From positions 930,001 to 994,000 of the forward strand of contig NZ_VZPV01000001.1 in NCBI RefSeq assembly GCF_008801405.1: a stretch of DNA of 64,000 nucleotides, given 5' to 3'. Positions 24,306 through 33,713 of this stretch are shown piece by piece. This stretch comes from Ralstonia insidiosa (GTDB taxonomy: Bacteria; Pseudomonadota; Gammaproteobacteria; Burkholderiales; Burkholderiaceae). The translations under genes were made by a program, and so were the position numbers. Positions within the stretch are counted from its first letter, which is position 1. Every line of letters begins with the position of its first letter. The notes under the pieces were generated by a model. That model searched no databases. It was not told the DNA's origin and was given only the letters and a program-made list of their open reading frames with translations.

Positions 24306-25534
24306 GGTGCGGATCCGTGGCGGGCCCGGTCTGCACGGCCGAAGACGAGGCTGCAATTCGTGCCGCCAAAACCAAAGGCGTTGCTCAGCGCCGTGTACAT
24401 GCGACTTGCGTCGTGCGGGGAGTTGGTCGTCACGTAGTTGAGGGCCAATGCGGGGTCCGGCTGCGGGGTGTTGATGCCAGCCGGCAGGATTTGGTAGCGC
24501 AGCGCCAGCGCGGTGATCACCGCTTCCAGTGCGCCCGCCGCGCCCAGCGTGTGGCCGGTCGCGCCCTTGGTCGAGCTGCACGGCGTGCCATCGAACAGCG
24601 CGTGGATGGCGTGGCCCTCGGCCGCATCGTTGCTGAGCGTGCCGGTGCCGTGGAGGTTGATGTAGTCGATGTCCTTGGCGTCGAGGCCGCTGGTGGTCAG
24701 GGCTTGGGCCATCGCTGCGCGTGCGCCCAGGCCCTCGGGGTGGGGCGTCGACATGTGATGCGCGTCGCTCGATTCGCCAATGCCGAGCAGCAGGATCGCG
24801 TCGCCCTCCAGGTCTTGCTCTGTATCGGGTGCGCGTTCCAGCAGCGCAAAGGCAGCGGCCTCACCGATCGAGATGCCATCCCGCGCGACATCACACGGCC
24901 GGCATGGCTGCTGCGACAGCAGCTCCAACGAATTGAAGCCATACAGCGCGGTCAGGCACAGCGAATCCACCCCGCCCACCACGGCCGCGTCGATCAGGCC
25001 GGCGGCCAGCATGCGCCGCGCCGAGGCAAATACCTTGGCACCCGACGAGCACGCCGACGAGATCGCCATCGACGGCCCGCCCAGCCCGAAATACGCCCGC
25101 ACGAAGGCGGCGGGCGAGTAGATGTTGTGCGTGTGCGCGTAGTGAAAATCCGCCGGCAGCGCACCTGTTTGCGGGTCGCGGTGCTGGTAGGCGTGTTCGG
25201 CTTGCAGGATGCCGGACGTGCTGGTGCCGATGAACACGCCGACGCGCTTGGCGCCGTAGCGTGCCTTGGCGGCCTCGACGTGCGCGGCAAAGCCGTCTTG
25301 TGTCAGGCCGATCTGCGCCAGGCGGTTGTTGCGGCAATCGAAGTCAGACAGGTCAGGGCGCAGGCGTTCTGCATCTGCGCCTTCCACGGCGCCGATCCAG
25401 GTGTCGAGGTCTGCCCGCGGGAAGTCGCAGGGCGCCAGGCCGCCACGCTGTCTGCGCAGCGCATCGAGGGTGGCGTCCAGGCCACGTCCAATACAACTCG
25501 TGGCGGTGAAATGCGTGAGCAGTAAAGGCTTCAC
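24302..25534 (-). CDS. Beta-ketoacyl-ACP synthase (FabF-like, catalytic)
   Basis: 410 aa with the complete Cys-His-His triad: ISSACSSGAK (~165), NLHGTGT (~295) and TKGATGHTLGAAG (~325), plus the Gly-rich C-terminus SNAFGFGGTN. It condenses malonyl-ACP with the growing acyl chain. Paired with the shorter ketosynthase-like protein immediately downstream, it corresponds to the elongating ketosynthase of APE-type pathways. A 73-bp gap separates it from the upstream deacetylase gene. Confidence 0.9.
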   Translation of the reverse strand: MKPLLLTHFTATSCIGRGLDATLDALRRQRGGLAPCDFPRADLDTWIGAVEGADAERLRPDLSDFDCRNNRLAQIGLTQDGFAAHVEAAKARYGAKRVGVFIGTSTSGILQAEHAYQHRDPQTGALPADFHYAHTHNIYSPAAFVRAYFGLGGPSMAISSACSSGAKVFASARRMLAAGLIDAAVVGGVDSLCLTALYGFNSLELLSQQPCRPCDVARDGISIGEAAAFALLERAPDTEQDLEGDAILLLGIGESSDAHHMSTPHPEGLGARAAMAQALTTSGLDAKDIDYINLHGTGTLSNDAAEGHAIHALFDGTPCSSTKGATGHTLGAAGALEAVITALALRYQILPAGINTPQPDPALALNYVTTNSPHDASRMYTALSNAFGFGGTNCSLVFGRADRARHGSAP

Positions 25535-25607
25535 GGGAAGGCGGGATCGGGCAGTGGATGGGGTTGGGGCTGGCCGGTTGGTGTCCCGGTTGCATACACA
25601 AATTTTA

Positions 25608-26471
25608 TCAAACGGTCACTTTCGGTCCGCCCGGTTGCGAAGCTTCCGATGCCAGCGCCGCGCGCAGGGTGATGCACCGCAACTGCGCTTGCGCGGCGGC
25701 TCGCAGCACCATCGGCAGCGCGGCCAGCAGTACGGGCTGGCCGTGAGCATCGCGCGCCGCATGACCGTCGTGAACGAGCAGGATGTCCTGTGTTGCCAGG
25801 TTGTGCAGCAAGCGCCGCGCCACGGCAGCCGCATCGTGCGAGCGTGTGTCGAAGCCCCGTCGGGTCCAGCTTGCCAGTTGTAGGCCGAGTTGGCACAGCA
25901 CGGGTTCGAGAAACGGGTTGCGCAACCCGGCGGGCGCGCGGAAGAACAACGGGCGCACCCCTGTGATCTCAGTCAGCGTGTTCTGCGCGGCCTCGATCTC
26001 GCGCCGCAGTGCGCCGGGGCCTTGCAGCGAGAAGTGGTGCCGATGGCGCTGGCTGTGGTTTTCTACCGCGTGCCCGCGCGCGACGATGGCCTCGACGCAG
26101 TGCGGATGCCGGCGTGCCAGATCGCCAATGCAGAAGAACGTAGCGCGGGCACCGTACGCGTCCAGCAGATCGAGCACGCGCGGTGTGACTTCGGGGTCAG
26201 GGCCGTCGTCGATGGTCAGCGCGATCTGCTGACCGGCGGTTGCCGGCAGGCGCGTCCAGTTGGGCCCGAGCAGCGAACTGCGCGGCCACAGCCCAGCGGC
26301 CATCAGCGCCAGGTGCGAGGCAACGACGGCACCACCCGCCCACGGCCAGGACGATGGTTGTGCCACTACCGTCACGGCAGCGCCAGCGTGCAGTGCCAAC
26401 GCACCGCTGATGAGCGGCGTGGGTTTCCAGCGCCGTGCCATGCCAAGAGGTTGGGTGAGTGGGGCGTTCAT
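25608..26471 (-). CDS. Polysaccharide deacetylase-family protein within the APE-like operon
   Basis: 287 aa from ATG 26471, which overlaps the stop of the exporter gene by 4 bp. Two hydrophobic segments near the N-terminus precede a NodB-type carbohydrate esterase 4 domain: LTIDDGPD (Asp pair), ENHSQRHRHH (metal-binding His), FRAPAGLRNP and the later ILLVHDG. Family members remove acetyl groups from sugars or amides. Such a gene is not a standard member of aryl-polyene clusters. It could tailor the head group or sugar attached by the glycosyltransferase at 33714. Confidence 0.85.
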   Translation of the reverse strand: MNAPLTQPLGMARRWKPTPLISGALALHAGAAVTVVAQPSSWPWAGGAVVASHLALMAAGLWPRSSLLGPNWTRLPATAGQQIALTIDDGPDPEVTPRVLDLLDAYGARATFFCIGDLARRHPHCVEAIVARGHAVENHSQRHRHHFSLQGPGALRREIEAAQNTLTEITGVRPLFFRAPAGLRNPFLEPVLCQLGLQLASWTRRGFDTRSHDAAAVARRLLHNLATQDILLVHDGHAARDAHGQPVLLAALPMVLRAAAQAQLRCITLRAALASEASQPGGPKVTV

Positions 26472-28936
26472 GCGGCAGTGTGCTGATCGGGGGCAGCCTT
26501 TGGCGCGAGGATGGCGGCAAACACCAGCGCCAGCATGGCGCCGGGGCCGACGGTCAACCCGAAGGTCTCCAGCATCGGCACGCGAGAGAATGCCAGCAGG
26601 CCGAAGCCGGCCACCGTCGCCAGGTTGGCCACCAGCAGGGATACCAGTGTCTGCGCTGCTGGTTGTGAGGGCTGTGACGTGCCTGTGCGCTGGTTGAAGA
26701 ACAACGCGTAGTTCGAACCCACTGCCACGATCAGCAGCATGCCCACCAGATGCAGGATGGTGAGTTGGACACTCGCCAGCGCAAAGCCGGCGGTAACGAC
26801 CAGCACCGCCGCCACCAGTGGCGCCAGCGCGCGCAGTGTGCGCTGCGCAGAACGCAGTGCGACCCACAGCAGCAACGCAATCGCCACGAACCCCGCCAAT
26901 GCGAGGCGAATGTCCTCACGCACGTAGTTGACGTAGAGGCGGTCGGCTTCCGCCTTCAGGTCGACGAATAATGCGCCGGGCAGGTTGGCGTGCTCGACAG
27001 CAGTGCGAATGGCTGCGGCATTCAAGCTGGGTGGGTTTGCGGTCTGGGTGCTTGCTTTGTCGATTGACGGTGCGCGCAGCGGCAGCATGGCGCTCCACTG
27101 GCCGTCGCGCTCCGTGAGCAGGGCATCAACAGCCAGTGCCATCGATGTGCCTTGCAGGTCTGCGCGGCGCAGCAGCGGTTGTGCGCGCGCGGCGGCCACG
27201 TCGGCGATGAACGGAGTGAAGAGCTCTGGCTTCACGCGGATGGGCTGATCTTCAACGGCGGCGCGCATGCGCTCGGTCAGTACATCGGCGGGGGGCAGGC
27301 TGGCCAGACGCGCGCGCTGTGTGGCATCGCTTGGCAGATAGCGTGCGGGGTTCTCGAACCCGGCCAGCGCGCCGGTATCCACCAACGGTTGCAGTTGTGC
27401 GGCCACTTTCTCCGCGCCTTGCAGCGCAGCCTGTTCGCTCGCGCCGGGAATCACCACCAGATAGCGCACGTCCGGTGCACCCACGTCGGCGCGTAGGCTG
27501 GCGTCGAGTGCTTGGCTATGGGCGGGCACTGGGCTGAGTGCGGCAAGCTCGCGGCTCCAGAGGCCATCGCGATGCAGCGCTAGTGCGGCGCACGCACCTA
27601 CCAGCGTGAGCACGAGTGTCCAACGCAGGCGCGGTGCGGCTTGCGTAGCGCGTGCCAGCCACGCACCGAGCTTGGCAACGTCGCGAATCTCCACGTGCGC
27701 ACCGCGCAGATGCGGCAGCACATAGCGCGTAACCATCGCTGCCGTCACCAGCCCGACAATCGAATACAGCCCCAGTTGCACAAGCCCTGGAAAGCCGGAG
27801 AACAGCATCGACGCAAAACCGCACACCGAGGTCAGCACGCCCAGGCGGATGGTCGGCCAGTACGTGGCAATCCACGCACGCAGTGAATCGGCTGGGCGCA
27901 CCGTGTGTGTGCCGGCAGATTGCACGAACAGATAGATCGAATAGTCGACAGCCTCGCCGATGAGCGTGGTGCCGAACCCGAGTGTCAGCCCGTGCACCGT
28001 GCCGAACCCAATGCTGACCGCCGCCACGCCGGCAGCTACCCCCGAGAGCACGGGCAGTAGCCCGAGCACCAGCGTGCGCGGCGAGCGGTACACCGTCAGC
28101 AGCAGCGCCACGATCAACACCAGGCTCAACGCGGAGAGCCGTTCCACGTCGTGCTTGATGGTGTCGCGCGTGTCGACCGAGAACACGCCGGGGCCGGTCA
28201 TCAGCAGCTTGGCCGATGCGGCGTTCGGTGTAGCGCGCACAGCGGCATCGAACGCGCGGCGCACGGTGTCGATGGCGCGCGCCTGCGCATCTGTGTCGGA
28301 GCCGGCGGCGGAGGTCTGCGCGACCAGCACGGCGCGCTTGCCGTCGCGCGAGGCCCAGACGCCGTTCGATAGGGAGGGCAGTGCGGTGCTGTCCAACTGG
28401 CTGACAAGCGCGGCCACCTCGCCGGTCGGGTCATGCGGCAGCATGTTCTTCGCGACGAGGCCGGCGGACGACGCCAGCAAGTCCAGGCTATCGCCCAGCG
28501 CCTGGTGCAGCCCCTCTGCGGAAAAGCGTTGCGGTGTGACGGCCGGGCTCAGAACATAGCGGTGCTCAAAGACGAACTGCCGGTCGCGCGCTTCACTCAC
28601 GGGCTCGCCGTTGTTGATGGCGCTGAATTGCGCATCCGCACGCAGCGTGGCCGCGAGTTGCCGGGACAACGCTGCGCGCGTGGTGGCCGCATCATCCCCT
28701 CCACCGCCTTCGATGCCGATGAGGATCAACCGCGACACCAACCCTTCGCGCAGCTGATCGACCAGCACGCGCTGCTCGGCGCTGGGCGAACGCGGCAGAA
28801 AAGCGGAGAGGTCCGCCGTGAAGCTCGTGCGGCCGATCACGATGGCGCACAGCAGTAGGCCGAGCAGCCAGAGCAGCACTGCGGGCTGCCGGTAAGCGCG
28901 CGTGTTGTTGGCGGGCTCGCGCATCGGCAGCAACAT
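26468..28936 (-). CDS. MMPL/RND-type lipid exporter
   Basis: 822 aa inner membrane protein with about twelve membrane helices in two halves and two large periplasmic loops, as in MMPL-family exporters. Examples are the first helix LLWLLGLLLCAIVIG, a central block of helices after LSALSLVLIVALLLTVYRS, and a C-terminal block ending LVFAAILAPKAAP. A Gly-rich FGTTLIGEAVDYSIYLF segment is the conserved TM4 region. In APE clusters it moves the finished lipid towards the outer membrane together with the LolA-like carrier, whose gene ends at the start codon (TGATG). Confidence 0.88.
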   Translation of the reverse strand: MLLPMREPANNTRAYRQPAVLLWLLGLLLCAIVIGRTSFTADLSAFLPRSPSAEQRVLVDQLREGLVSRLILIGIEGGGGDDAATTRAALSRQLAATLRADAQFSAINNGEPVSEARDRQFVFEHRYVLSPAVTPQRFSAEGLHQALGDSLDLLASSAGLVAKNMLPHDPTGEVAALVSQLDSTALPSLSNGVWASRDGKRAVLVAQTSAAGSDTDAQARAIDTVRRAFDAAVRATPNAASAKLLMTGPGVFSVDTRDTIKHDVERLSALSLVLIVALLLTVYRSPRTLVLGLLPVLSGVAAGVAAVSIGFGTVHGLTLGFGTTLIGEAVDYSIYLFVQSAGTHTVRPADSLRAWIATYWPTIRLGVLTSVCGFASMLFSGFPGLVQLGLYSIVGLVTAAMVTRYVLPHLRGAHVEIRDVAKLGAWLARATQAAPRLRWTLVLTLVGACAALALHRDGLWSRELAALSPVPAHSQALDASLRADVGAPDVRYLVVIPGASEQAALQGAEKVAAQLQPLVDTGALAGFENPARYLPSDATQRARLASLPPADVLTERMRAAVEDQPIRVKPELFTPFIADVAAARAQPLLRRADLQGTSMALAVDALLTERDGQWSAMLPLRAPSIDKASTQTANPPSLNAAAIRTAVEHANLPGALFVDLKAEADRLYVNYVREDIRLALAGFVAIALLLWVALRSAQRTLRALAPLVAAVLVVTAGFALASVQLTILHLVGMLLIVAVGSNYALFFNQRTGTSQPSQPAAQTLVSLLVANLATVAGFGLLAFSRVPMLETFGLTVGPGAMLALVFAAILAPKAAPDQHTAA

Positions 28937-29526
28937 CAGTTGACCGGTTGCAGGCGCATCAGCGAGTGGTCGCCGTCAGCCTGGCGGATGGTGACGCTGC
29001 GCAGCATATCGCGCGTGCCATCCAGCGTGATGGTGCTGACCACCTTCTGCATGCGCGTGTCGATGGGGGTGAGCGTGAGCGTCCAGTCATCGCCCCGGCC
29101 GCTGATGGTGACCTTGTACACCGCTTCGAGCGCATAGCGGTTGCCGGCCAGCGTGGCGCGGATGCTCTCGATGAACGCGGCAAGCTCCGGATACTGCCCA
29201 AGCGGCATCGAGAATTTGCGCTGGTTGCGCTCGACGGTCAGCGTGTTGCCGTCAATCACGAGATGCTCGGGTTTGGGGCGCAGCGTGTGCTTTTCCAGGT
29301 GGTCGGGCGCGACGAAGACAAGTTCGCCGGAGGACTCGATGGGCTGCGCGGCAATCGACAGGGTCTTCGTTTCGGTAAAGGTGGCGCGTCCGGATTTGTT
29401 GTGGGCGAGGGTCGACATCAGGCGGTCGAGCGTCCAGCCTGAACCGTCCGCGGCATGGACGGTGCTGGCCAGCAGGCTGGCCGCGAGCATGGCAACGCAG
29501 GCGCAAAACAGTGAGCGTCGGTTCAT
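28936..29526 (-). CDS. LolA-like periplasmic lipoprotein/lipid carrier
   Basis: 196 aa with a signal peptide (cleavage after STVHA, residue ~25) and an outer-membrane lipoprotein carrier-like fold: LMSTLAHNKSGRATFTETKT, SSGELVFVAPDHLEKHT, then TITLDGTRDMLRSVTIRQAD. It probably shuttles the product across the periplasm between the MMPL exporter and the outer membrane. Translationally coupled to the acyltransferase (ATGA overlap) and the exporter. Confidence 0.85.
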   Translation of the reverse strand: MNRRSLFCACVAMLAASLLASTVHAADGSGWTLDRLMSTLAHNKSGRATFTETKTLSIAAQPIESSGELVFVAPDHLEKHTLRPKPEHLVIDGNTLTVERNQRKFSMPLGQYPELAAFIESIRATLAGNRYALEAVYKVTISGRGDDWTLTLTPIDTRMQKVVSTITLDGTRDMLRSVTIRQADGDHSLMRLQPVN

Positions 29527-30503
29527 GGCGTCGGGGTTTCCTGGCGTTCCGGGTGTCCGGCGGGTTGCCGTTCCGTCGCGCTGGCATCGTGCCAGAAGTC
29601 GAAGAAGTTGAACCAGTTGTAGGGCGCTGTGCGGCAGCCGTGTTCAACGTGCTCTACATAGCGTGCCAGCGCGGTCTGGACAGCGGCGGCGCGGTCCTCA
29701 CGTTGCAGGTTCGTGAAGTCGGCCAGCTTGTTGAACCGCACGGCATAGCGGTTGCCGCCCAGGTGCAGGCCGGTCATGAACAGCACGGGCCGCTTGAGCA
29801 TGGCCGCCATGTGCAGCGGCCCAAGCGGAAACGCAGCAGGGGCACCAAGGAAGTCCACGCGCTGCACGGAAGGGCCGGCGTCGCGCAGCAACGTACGGTC
29901 AGCCAGCATGCCCACCAGGCCGTTGGCATCGAGCACCTCGCGCACCTGCAGCATGGCATCGATGCGCCCCAGCGGAATGATTTCCGGCGCCGCCGCCGGG
30001 TTGATGGCGGCAACAGCGGCGTTGATGTTGCGCGCGTTGTCTTCGTACATGGCAACCGCAACACGTAACCTCGGCAGGTCCGGCAGATCGGACGCCGCAC
30101 GGCCCAGCGCGCGCACCACCTCGAAGCTGCCGAGATGCGCGCCTAGCAGAAACGCACCGTGTCCCTGCGCGAGGGCTTCGTGCACGTGCTCCTGCCCCTT
30201 CAACTGAATGTCGAACAGGTCGAACCGCGCATGCATCAGGTAGATGCGATCGTGGATCGTGGTGCCGAAGGTCAGCATGTGCCGATAGACGTCACGCAGG
30301 CCGGCAGGCCGGCCGAGCACGCGCCGCAGATAGTCGCGCGATGCACGGTACGCGGCGGGCGAGCACAGCACAAAGTACAGCGTGCCCAGCCGCAGCAGGA
30401 GCCGGCCAAACGGCCGCCCGAAGCGCAGCGAAATCCAGGTCATCGCGCGCAGCGCTGCGAGATTGCTCCGCTCCGGGCGCTCGGCCCATTCAGGGCGCTT
30501 CAT
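29523..30503 (-). CDS. LpxL/HtrB-like lysophospholipid acyltransferase
   Basis: 326 aa membrane-associated acyltransferase. The family motif H-x4-D/E appears as GAHLGSFEV (His and Glu), followed by GMLADRTLLRDAG and a later PVLFMTGLHLGGNRY. In APE-type pathways it attaches the acyl or polyene chain to a lipid or sugar anchor; in many clusters it is fused to a glycosyltransferase, whereas here the glycosyltransferase is a separate gene at 33714. It overlaps both neighbours by 4 bp. Confidence 0.85.
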   Translation of the reverse strand: MKRPEWAERPERSNLAALRAMTWISLRFGRPFGRLLLRLGTLYFVLCSPAAYRASRDYLRRVLGRPAGLRDVYRHMLTFGTTIHDRIYLMHARFDLFDIQLKGQEHVHEALAQGHGAFLLGAHLGSFEVVRALGRAASDLPDLPRLRVAVAMYEDNARNINAAVAAINPAAAPEIIPLGRIDAMLQVREVLDANGLVGMLADRTLLRDAGPSVQRVDFLGAPAAFPLGPLHMAAMLKRPVLFMTGLHLGGNRYAVRFNKLADFTNLQREDRAAAVQTALARYVEHVEHGCRTAPYNWFNFFDFWHDASATERQPAGHPERQETPTP

Positions 30504-32215
30504 GCAGGCACACCTTCCGGCGCGTTCGCCTGCGCGCTGAGCACACCGTTGGCCACTTCCCGCTCACCCGCACGGATCGTGAAACGGATTGCGCCACTGG
30601 CCGCCGTTTCGAACGCGAGATCCAGTGCTTCACCTGGCGCCGCGGGGCTCAGGAACTTGGCCGAACCGAGCTGGCAGGTATCGAGCGAACGACCCAGCGC
30701 CACACCGATCGTGTGGATCGCATGATCGAGCAGCAGCACCCCCGGCACGATCGGGCACCCCGGAAAGTGGCCGGGCAGTGCAGGGTGATCTGCGGGGATG
30801 GTGAAACGCATCGCGGGCTTCCGATGGTGGAGCTCCAATTGCTGCGCAACCAGCGTCGCCAGCGTATCCCGCGCCAGCTTGCCGGTGCCGTTGCGCGGCA
30901 AGGCTTCCACAAACAGCAGCGGGCGCGGCAGGAACGCCGCGTCGATGCGCTCGTGCAGTGCGCGCAGCAACGCCGCCGCACTTAGCCCCGGCGCAACCAC
31001 CAGCGCCACCAGCCGCGTGACCGGCAACCCACCGTATGCATGCGGCGTGGGCGGTGCGTCGTCCGGCATGAAGAACACGCCGTCCACCACGCCGGGAATC
31101 GCATTGAGCTGATGGTTCAGATACGCCAGCGAAGATCGCTTGCCGGCAATGTTGATGAGATCGGCCTTGCGGCCTTGCAGCAGGAAGTGCGTGTCGTCCA
31201 GCAGCGCCAGCGTGTCGCCCATCGGCACCGGGGTTTCCACGTGCCCACCGGACACCCAGACGGTGGGGCCGTCGTCATCGGCTGTGCTGGTGCGCAACTC
31301 CAGATGCACGTCGGGGTACGCATGCCACGCGGTGTCTTGCGCTGTACGGCGCGTGGCGAGCTGGCCGGTTTCGGTGCTGCCATAGATTTCGAGCAGCGGT
31401 GCGGCCAGGCGCGCCTCCGCCTCGAGCGCGAGCGCTTCCGACAGCGGCGCAGTGGCTGACAGCACCAGCGCTGCGGCCGGCAAGGTGGGTTCCGACGCCA
31501 GCAGCGCCCGCAGGTGCACCGGCGATGTCACCAGCACGCGCGGCGCCGGCACGGCTTCAAGCGCTTCGCGGATATCCGCCGGATAGAACGGCTGCTGGTT
31601 GCTCAACGCCAGGCCGGCCTGCAGCGGGAGCAGGACCGTGACCTCAAAGCCATACATATGCTGCGCCGGCACCGTGCCAACCAGCGTGAATGCGCGCCCA
31701 TCGTCCAGCCCAAGCCGTGCGGCCCCCGCGCGCATGCATCGCACGAGAGCGCCCCACGTCTTGCGATGCGGCACGGGCGTGCCGGTCGAGCCGGACGTGA
31801 ACAGATAGGCCATGACCTGTGACGCATCAATCTGCGGAACATGCGGCGGCACCTCGGCCAGCGCATCGCCCCGCGTCGCATCATCGGTGTAGTGAAAGCC
31901 GGGCAGGTCGACAGGGCATGCGCTTGCGTCATGCAGGCAGAACACATCGGGCGCGAACGCTGCCAGTTGACGCACCATCTGCGGTGTCTGCATGGGCGGC
32001 AGCAGGCTGATCTTGCCGGCCACCAGCGTGGCGCACAGGCCGACGGCAAAGCGGTAGCGGTCCGTACAGGCGTTGAAGACGTGACCGCCCGGCGGGAGCA
32101 TCGCGGCCAATCGCTTCACGTCGGCCAGGAACGCACGCACGGAAACCGGTGCGCCGTCGCGCCAGGCGAGCGTGTGGTCCAGCGATGCGTGGGAGACCAG
32201 CGGGTAAGTCGGCAT
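30500..32215 (-). CDS. AMP-dependent acyl/aryl ligase fused to a hotdog dehydratase domain
   Basis: 571 aa. The first ~450 residues are an adenylate-forming ligase: LFTSGSTGTP (P-loop, ~145), EIYGSTETGQ, and GRKADLINIAGKR near the hinge. The last ~110 residues are a FabZ-like dehydratase domain (HPALPGHFPGCPIVPGVLLLDH) with the catalytic-type His in GHFPG. This ligase-dehydratase fusion is characteristic of APE clusters, where it activates the aromatic or acyl starter and contributes a dehydration step. It overlaps the acyltransferase start by 4 bp. Confidence 0.88.
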   Translation of the reverse strand: MPTYPLVSHASLDHTLAWRDGAPVSVRAFLADVKRLAAMLPPGGHVFNACTDRYRFAVGLCATLVAGKISLLPPMQTPQMVRQLAAFAPDVFCLHDASACPVDLPGFHYTDDATRGDALAEVPPHVPQIDASQVMAYLFTSGSTGTPVPHRKTWGALVRCMRAGAARLGLDDGRAFTLVGTVPAQHMYGFEVTVLLPLQAGLALSNQQPFYPADIREALEAVPAPRVLVTSPVHLRALLASEPTLPAAALVLSATAPLSEALALEAEARLAAPLLEIYGSTETGQLATRRTAQDTAWHAYPDVHLELRTSTADDDGPTVWVSGGHVETPVPMGDTLALLDDTHFLLQGRKADLINIAGKRSSLAYLNHQLNAIPGVVDGVFFMPDDAPPTPHAYGGLPVTRLVALVVAPGLSAAALLRALHERIDAAFLPRPLLFVEALPRNGTGKLARDTLATLVAQQLELHHRKPAMRFTIPADHPALPGHFPGCPIVPGVLLLDHAIHTIGVALGRSLDTCQLGSAKFLSPAAPGEALDLAFETAASGAIRFTIRAGEREVANGVLSAQANAPEGVPA

Positions 32216-32248
32216 GCAGCAATCTCGGGGGATGTGGTCAGTATGGGT

Positions 32249-32881
32249 TCAGCGGGATTGCCGGTAGGCTCGCACGGCGTCGAACAGGCTGGAGTTCGGC
32301 TCGCCACGCAGCACGAGGCGCCGGCAGAGGTATTCCGCGGCAAACATCACGCCCACCAGCGGCAGCGATACATAGTTGGCAAACGTCGACCACGTGACGA
32401 TCGATGCCGCGGCAAACAGCAGCGTGGATACCGCCGCCGTTGCCACGAAGAACAGCATCCAGGCCACCGTCACCTGCCGTGAATAACGCGCAATGCGTGG
32501 CGTGAGCGTGCCGTGCACGATGGCCGCAAAGCGCGTGCACAGCGGCTCGCGCCCAGCAACGAGCGTGCGGCCGAATACGTAAGCCATCATCAGGTTGAAG
32601 CTCGCATGTTCGAGATACAGGCCCCATTCAAAATGGCGCGACAGCGGTTCGTGGAGCATCCACAGTGCCCCGCTGACAACGCACCACAGCGGCAACAACC
32701 AGGCGCGCTGCGCGGCGCGCGCTGCTGCCACCAGTGCAATGGCCAGCGGCGGCACGAGCGCCATCGCCAGGCCAAAGCCATGCATGCCCGGCGTCGCCAC
32801 CGCGTAATGCGCGCCCACCTGATAGGCGACGACTGCAGCCACACCTGCCGCGGCGCGCACGATGCCGGTCAGTCGATCCAT
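32249..32881 (-). CDS. COG4648-type inner membrane protein of the APE-like operon
   Basis: 210 aa from ATG 32881, with five to six hydrophobic segments (e.g. GIVRAAAGVAAVVAYQVGAHYA, ALVPPLAIALVAAARA). It ends with a conserved cytoplasmic tail (LCRRLVLRGEP.SSLFDAVRAYRQ). Members of this family sit at the head of APE-like operons and are of unproven function, often suggested to help membrane assembly of the synthases. As first gene of the ten-gene operon, its upstream spacer should hold the operon promoter. Confidence 0.75.
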   Translation of the reverse strand: MDRLTGIVRAAAGVAAVVAYQVGAHYAVATPGMHGFGLAMALVPPLAIALVAAARAAQRAWLLPLWCVVSGALWMLHEPLSRHFEWGLYLEHASFNLMMAYVFGRTLVAGREPLCTRFAAIVHGTLTPRIARYSRQVTVAWMLFFVATAAVSTLLFAAASIVTWSTFANYVSLPLVGVMFAAEYLCRRLVLRGEPNSSLFDAVRAYRQSR

Positions 32882-33409
32882 GTCAGAAGGGGGCGGAATA
32901 AGTCGTGCTGCATCAGGTGTGTGGGTGTGTCTGTCCGGTTTCCGGTGATGCCGGGCGCTTTCATCATACGCACGGCACAGCGGGCCGGTTGGTGCCGTCC
33001 GGACCTCACCAGACGGTTCTGGCGGGCCACATTCTAGTGGCCTACACGTGACTCGCCCGACTGGCCGATGTCGCGTTTGTAACCGGATGTACATCCTGTC
33101 GAAAGCGCTACGACAGCGCCTGGCTGCCGATTCGCGATACGGCGCGGTGTTAGCCCCACTGTTGAATCGTTTGCGTCACAAACGCCGGTGTGATGCGCGG
33201 GGTTTTTGTCACGGTTTCGCGCTATACGAGGGGGGTGCCTTCGACTAGAATCCGCCTAGCTTAAACGACCCCCACACCGCACGGGCGGGGGCAGGGCAAG
33301 GCAGGGTTTCAGGCGATGAGGACGTCTCGCTTCAGGCCACATTCCTGGCCGTATTCCCTTGCTACAGGGTCTGTCCGCAGACGCTACGCTGCCCGTGTGA
33401 GCAAGACCG
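32882..33409. other. 528-bp divergent spacer of the APE-like locus
   Basis: No convincing gene. It separates the minus-strand operon from the acyl carrier protein gene and must contain both promoters. A TAGAAT at 33246-33251 is a possible plus-strand -10 element. The small open frame at 33048-33248 has no ribosome binding site or recognisable product. Confidence 0.4.
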
Positions 33410-33670
33410 ATGAACGATCTGGAAAAAGAACTCGCCACCCTGATGATTGGCGAGCTGAATCTCGAAGACATCCAACTCGATACCCTGAGCGCCGATACGC
33501 CGTTGTACGGTGAAGGGTTTGCGCTCGACTCCATCGATATCCTTGAAGTCGCGCTGCTGATCTCCAAGAAGTACGGCTTTGAACTGCGTTCGGGCAATCC
33601 GGACAACGCCAAGATCTTCGCTTCGCTGGGCTCGCTGGCAGCCTACGTCGCCGCGCACCGCACGCGATAG
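33410..33670 (+). CDS. Acyl carrier protein
   Basis: 86 aa, four-helix carrier protein with the phosphopantetheine attachment Ser41 in FALDSIDILEVALLI. It carries the growing chain for the ketosynthases and dehydratases encoded on the opposite strand. It is the only carrier protein in the window, whereas APE clusters usually have two. The next gene starts 44 bp downstream on the same strand. Confidence 0.9.
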   Translation: MNDLEKELATLMIGELNLEDIQLDTLSADTPLYGEGFALDSIDILEVALLISKKYGFELRSGNPDNAKIFASLGSLAAYVAAHRTR

Positions 33671-33713
33671 GCACGCGCTGGTTGCCCGCACGTTGCCGCA
33701 CACGCATGACGCC

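Noticed and set aside
33048..33248. 66-codon frame in the APE divergent spacer
   Set aside because: No ribosome binding site, basic low-information sequence, overlaps the region that must contain promoters.
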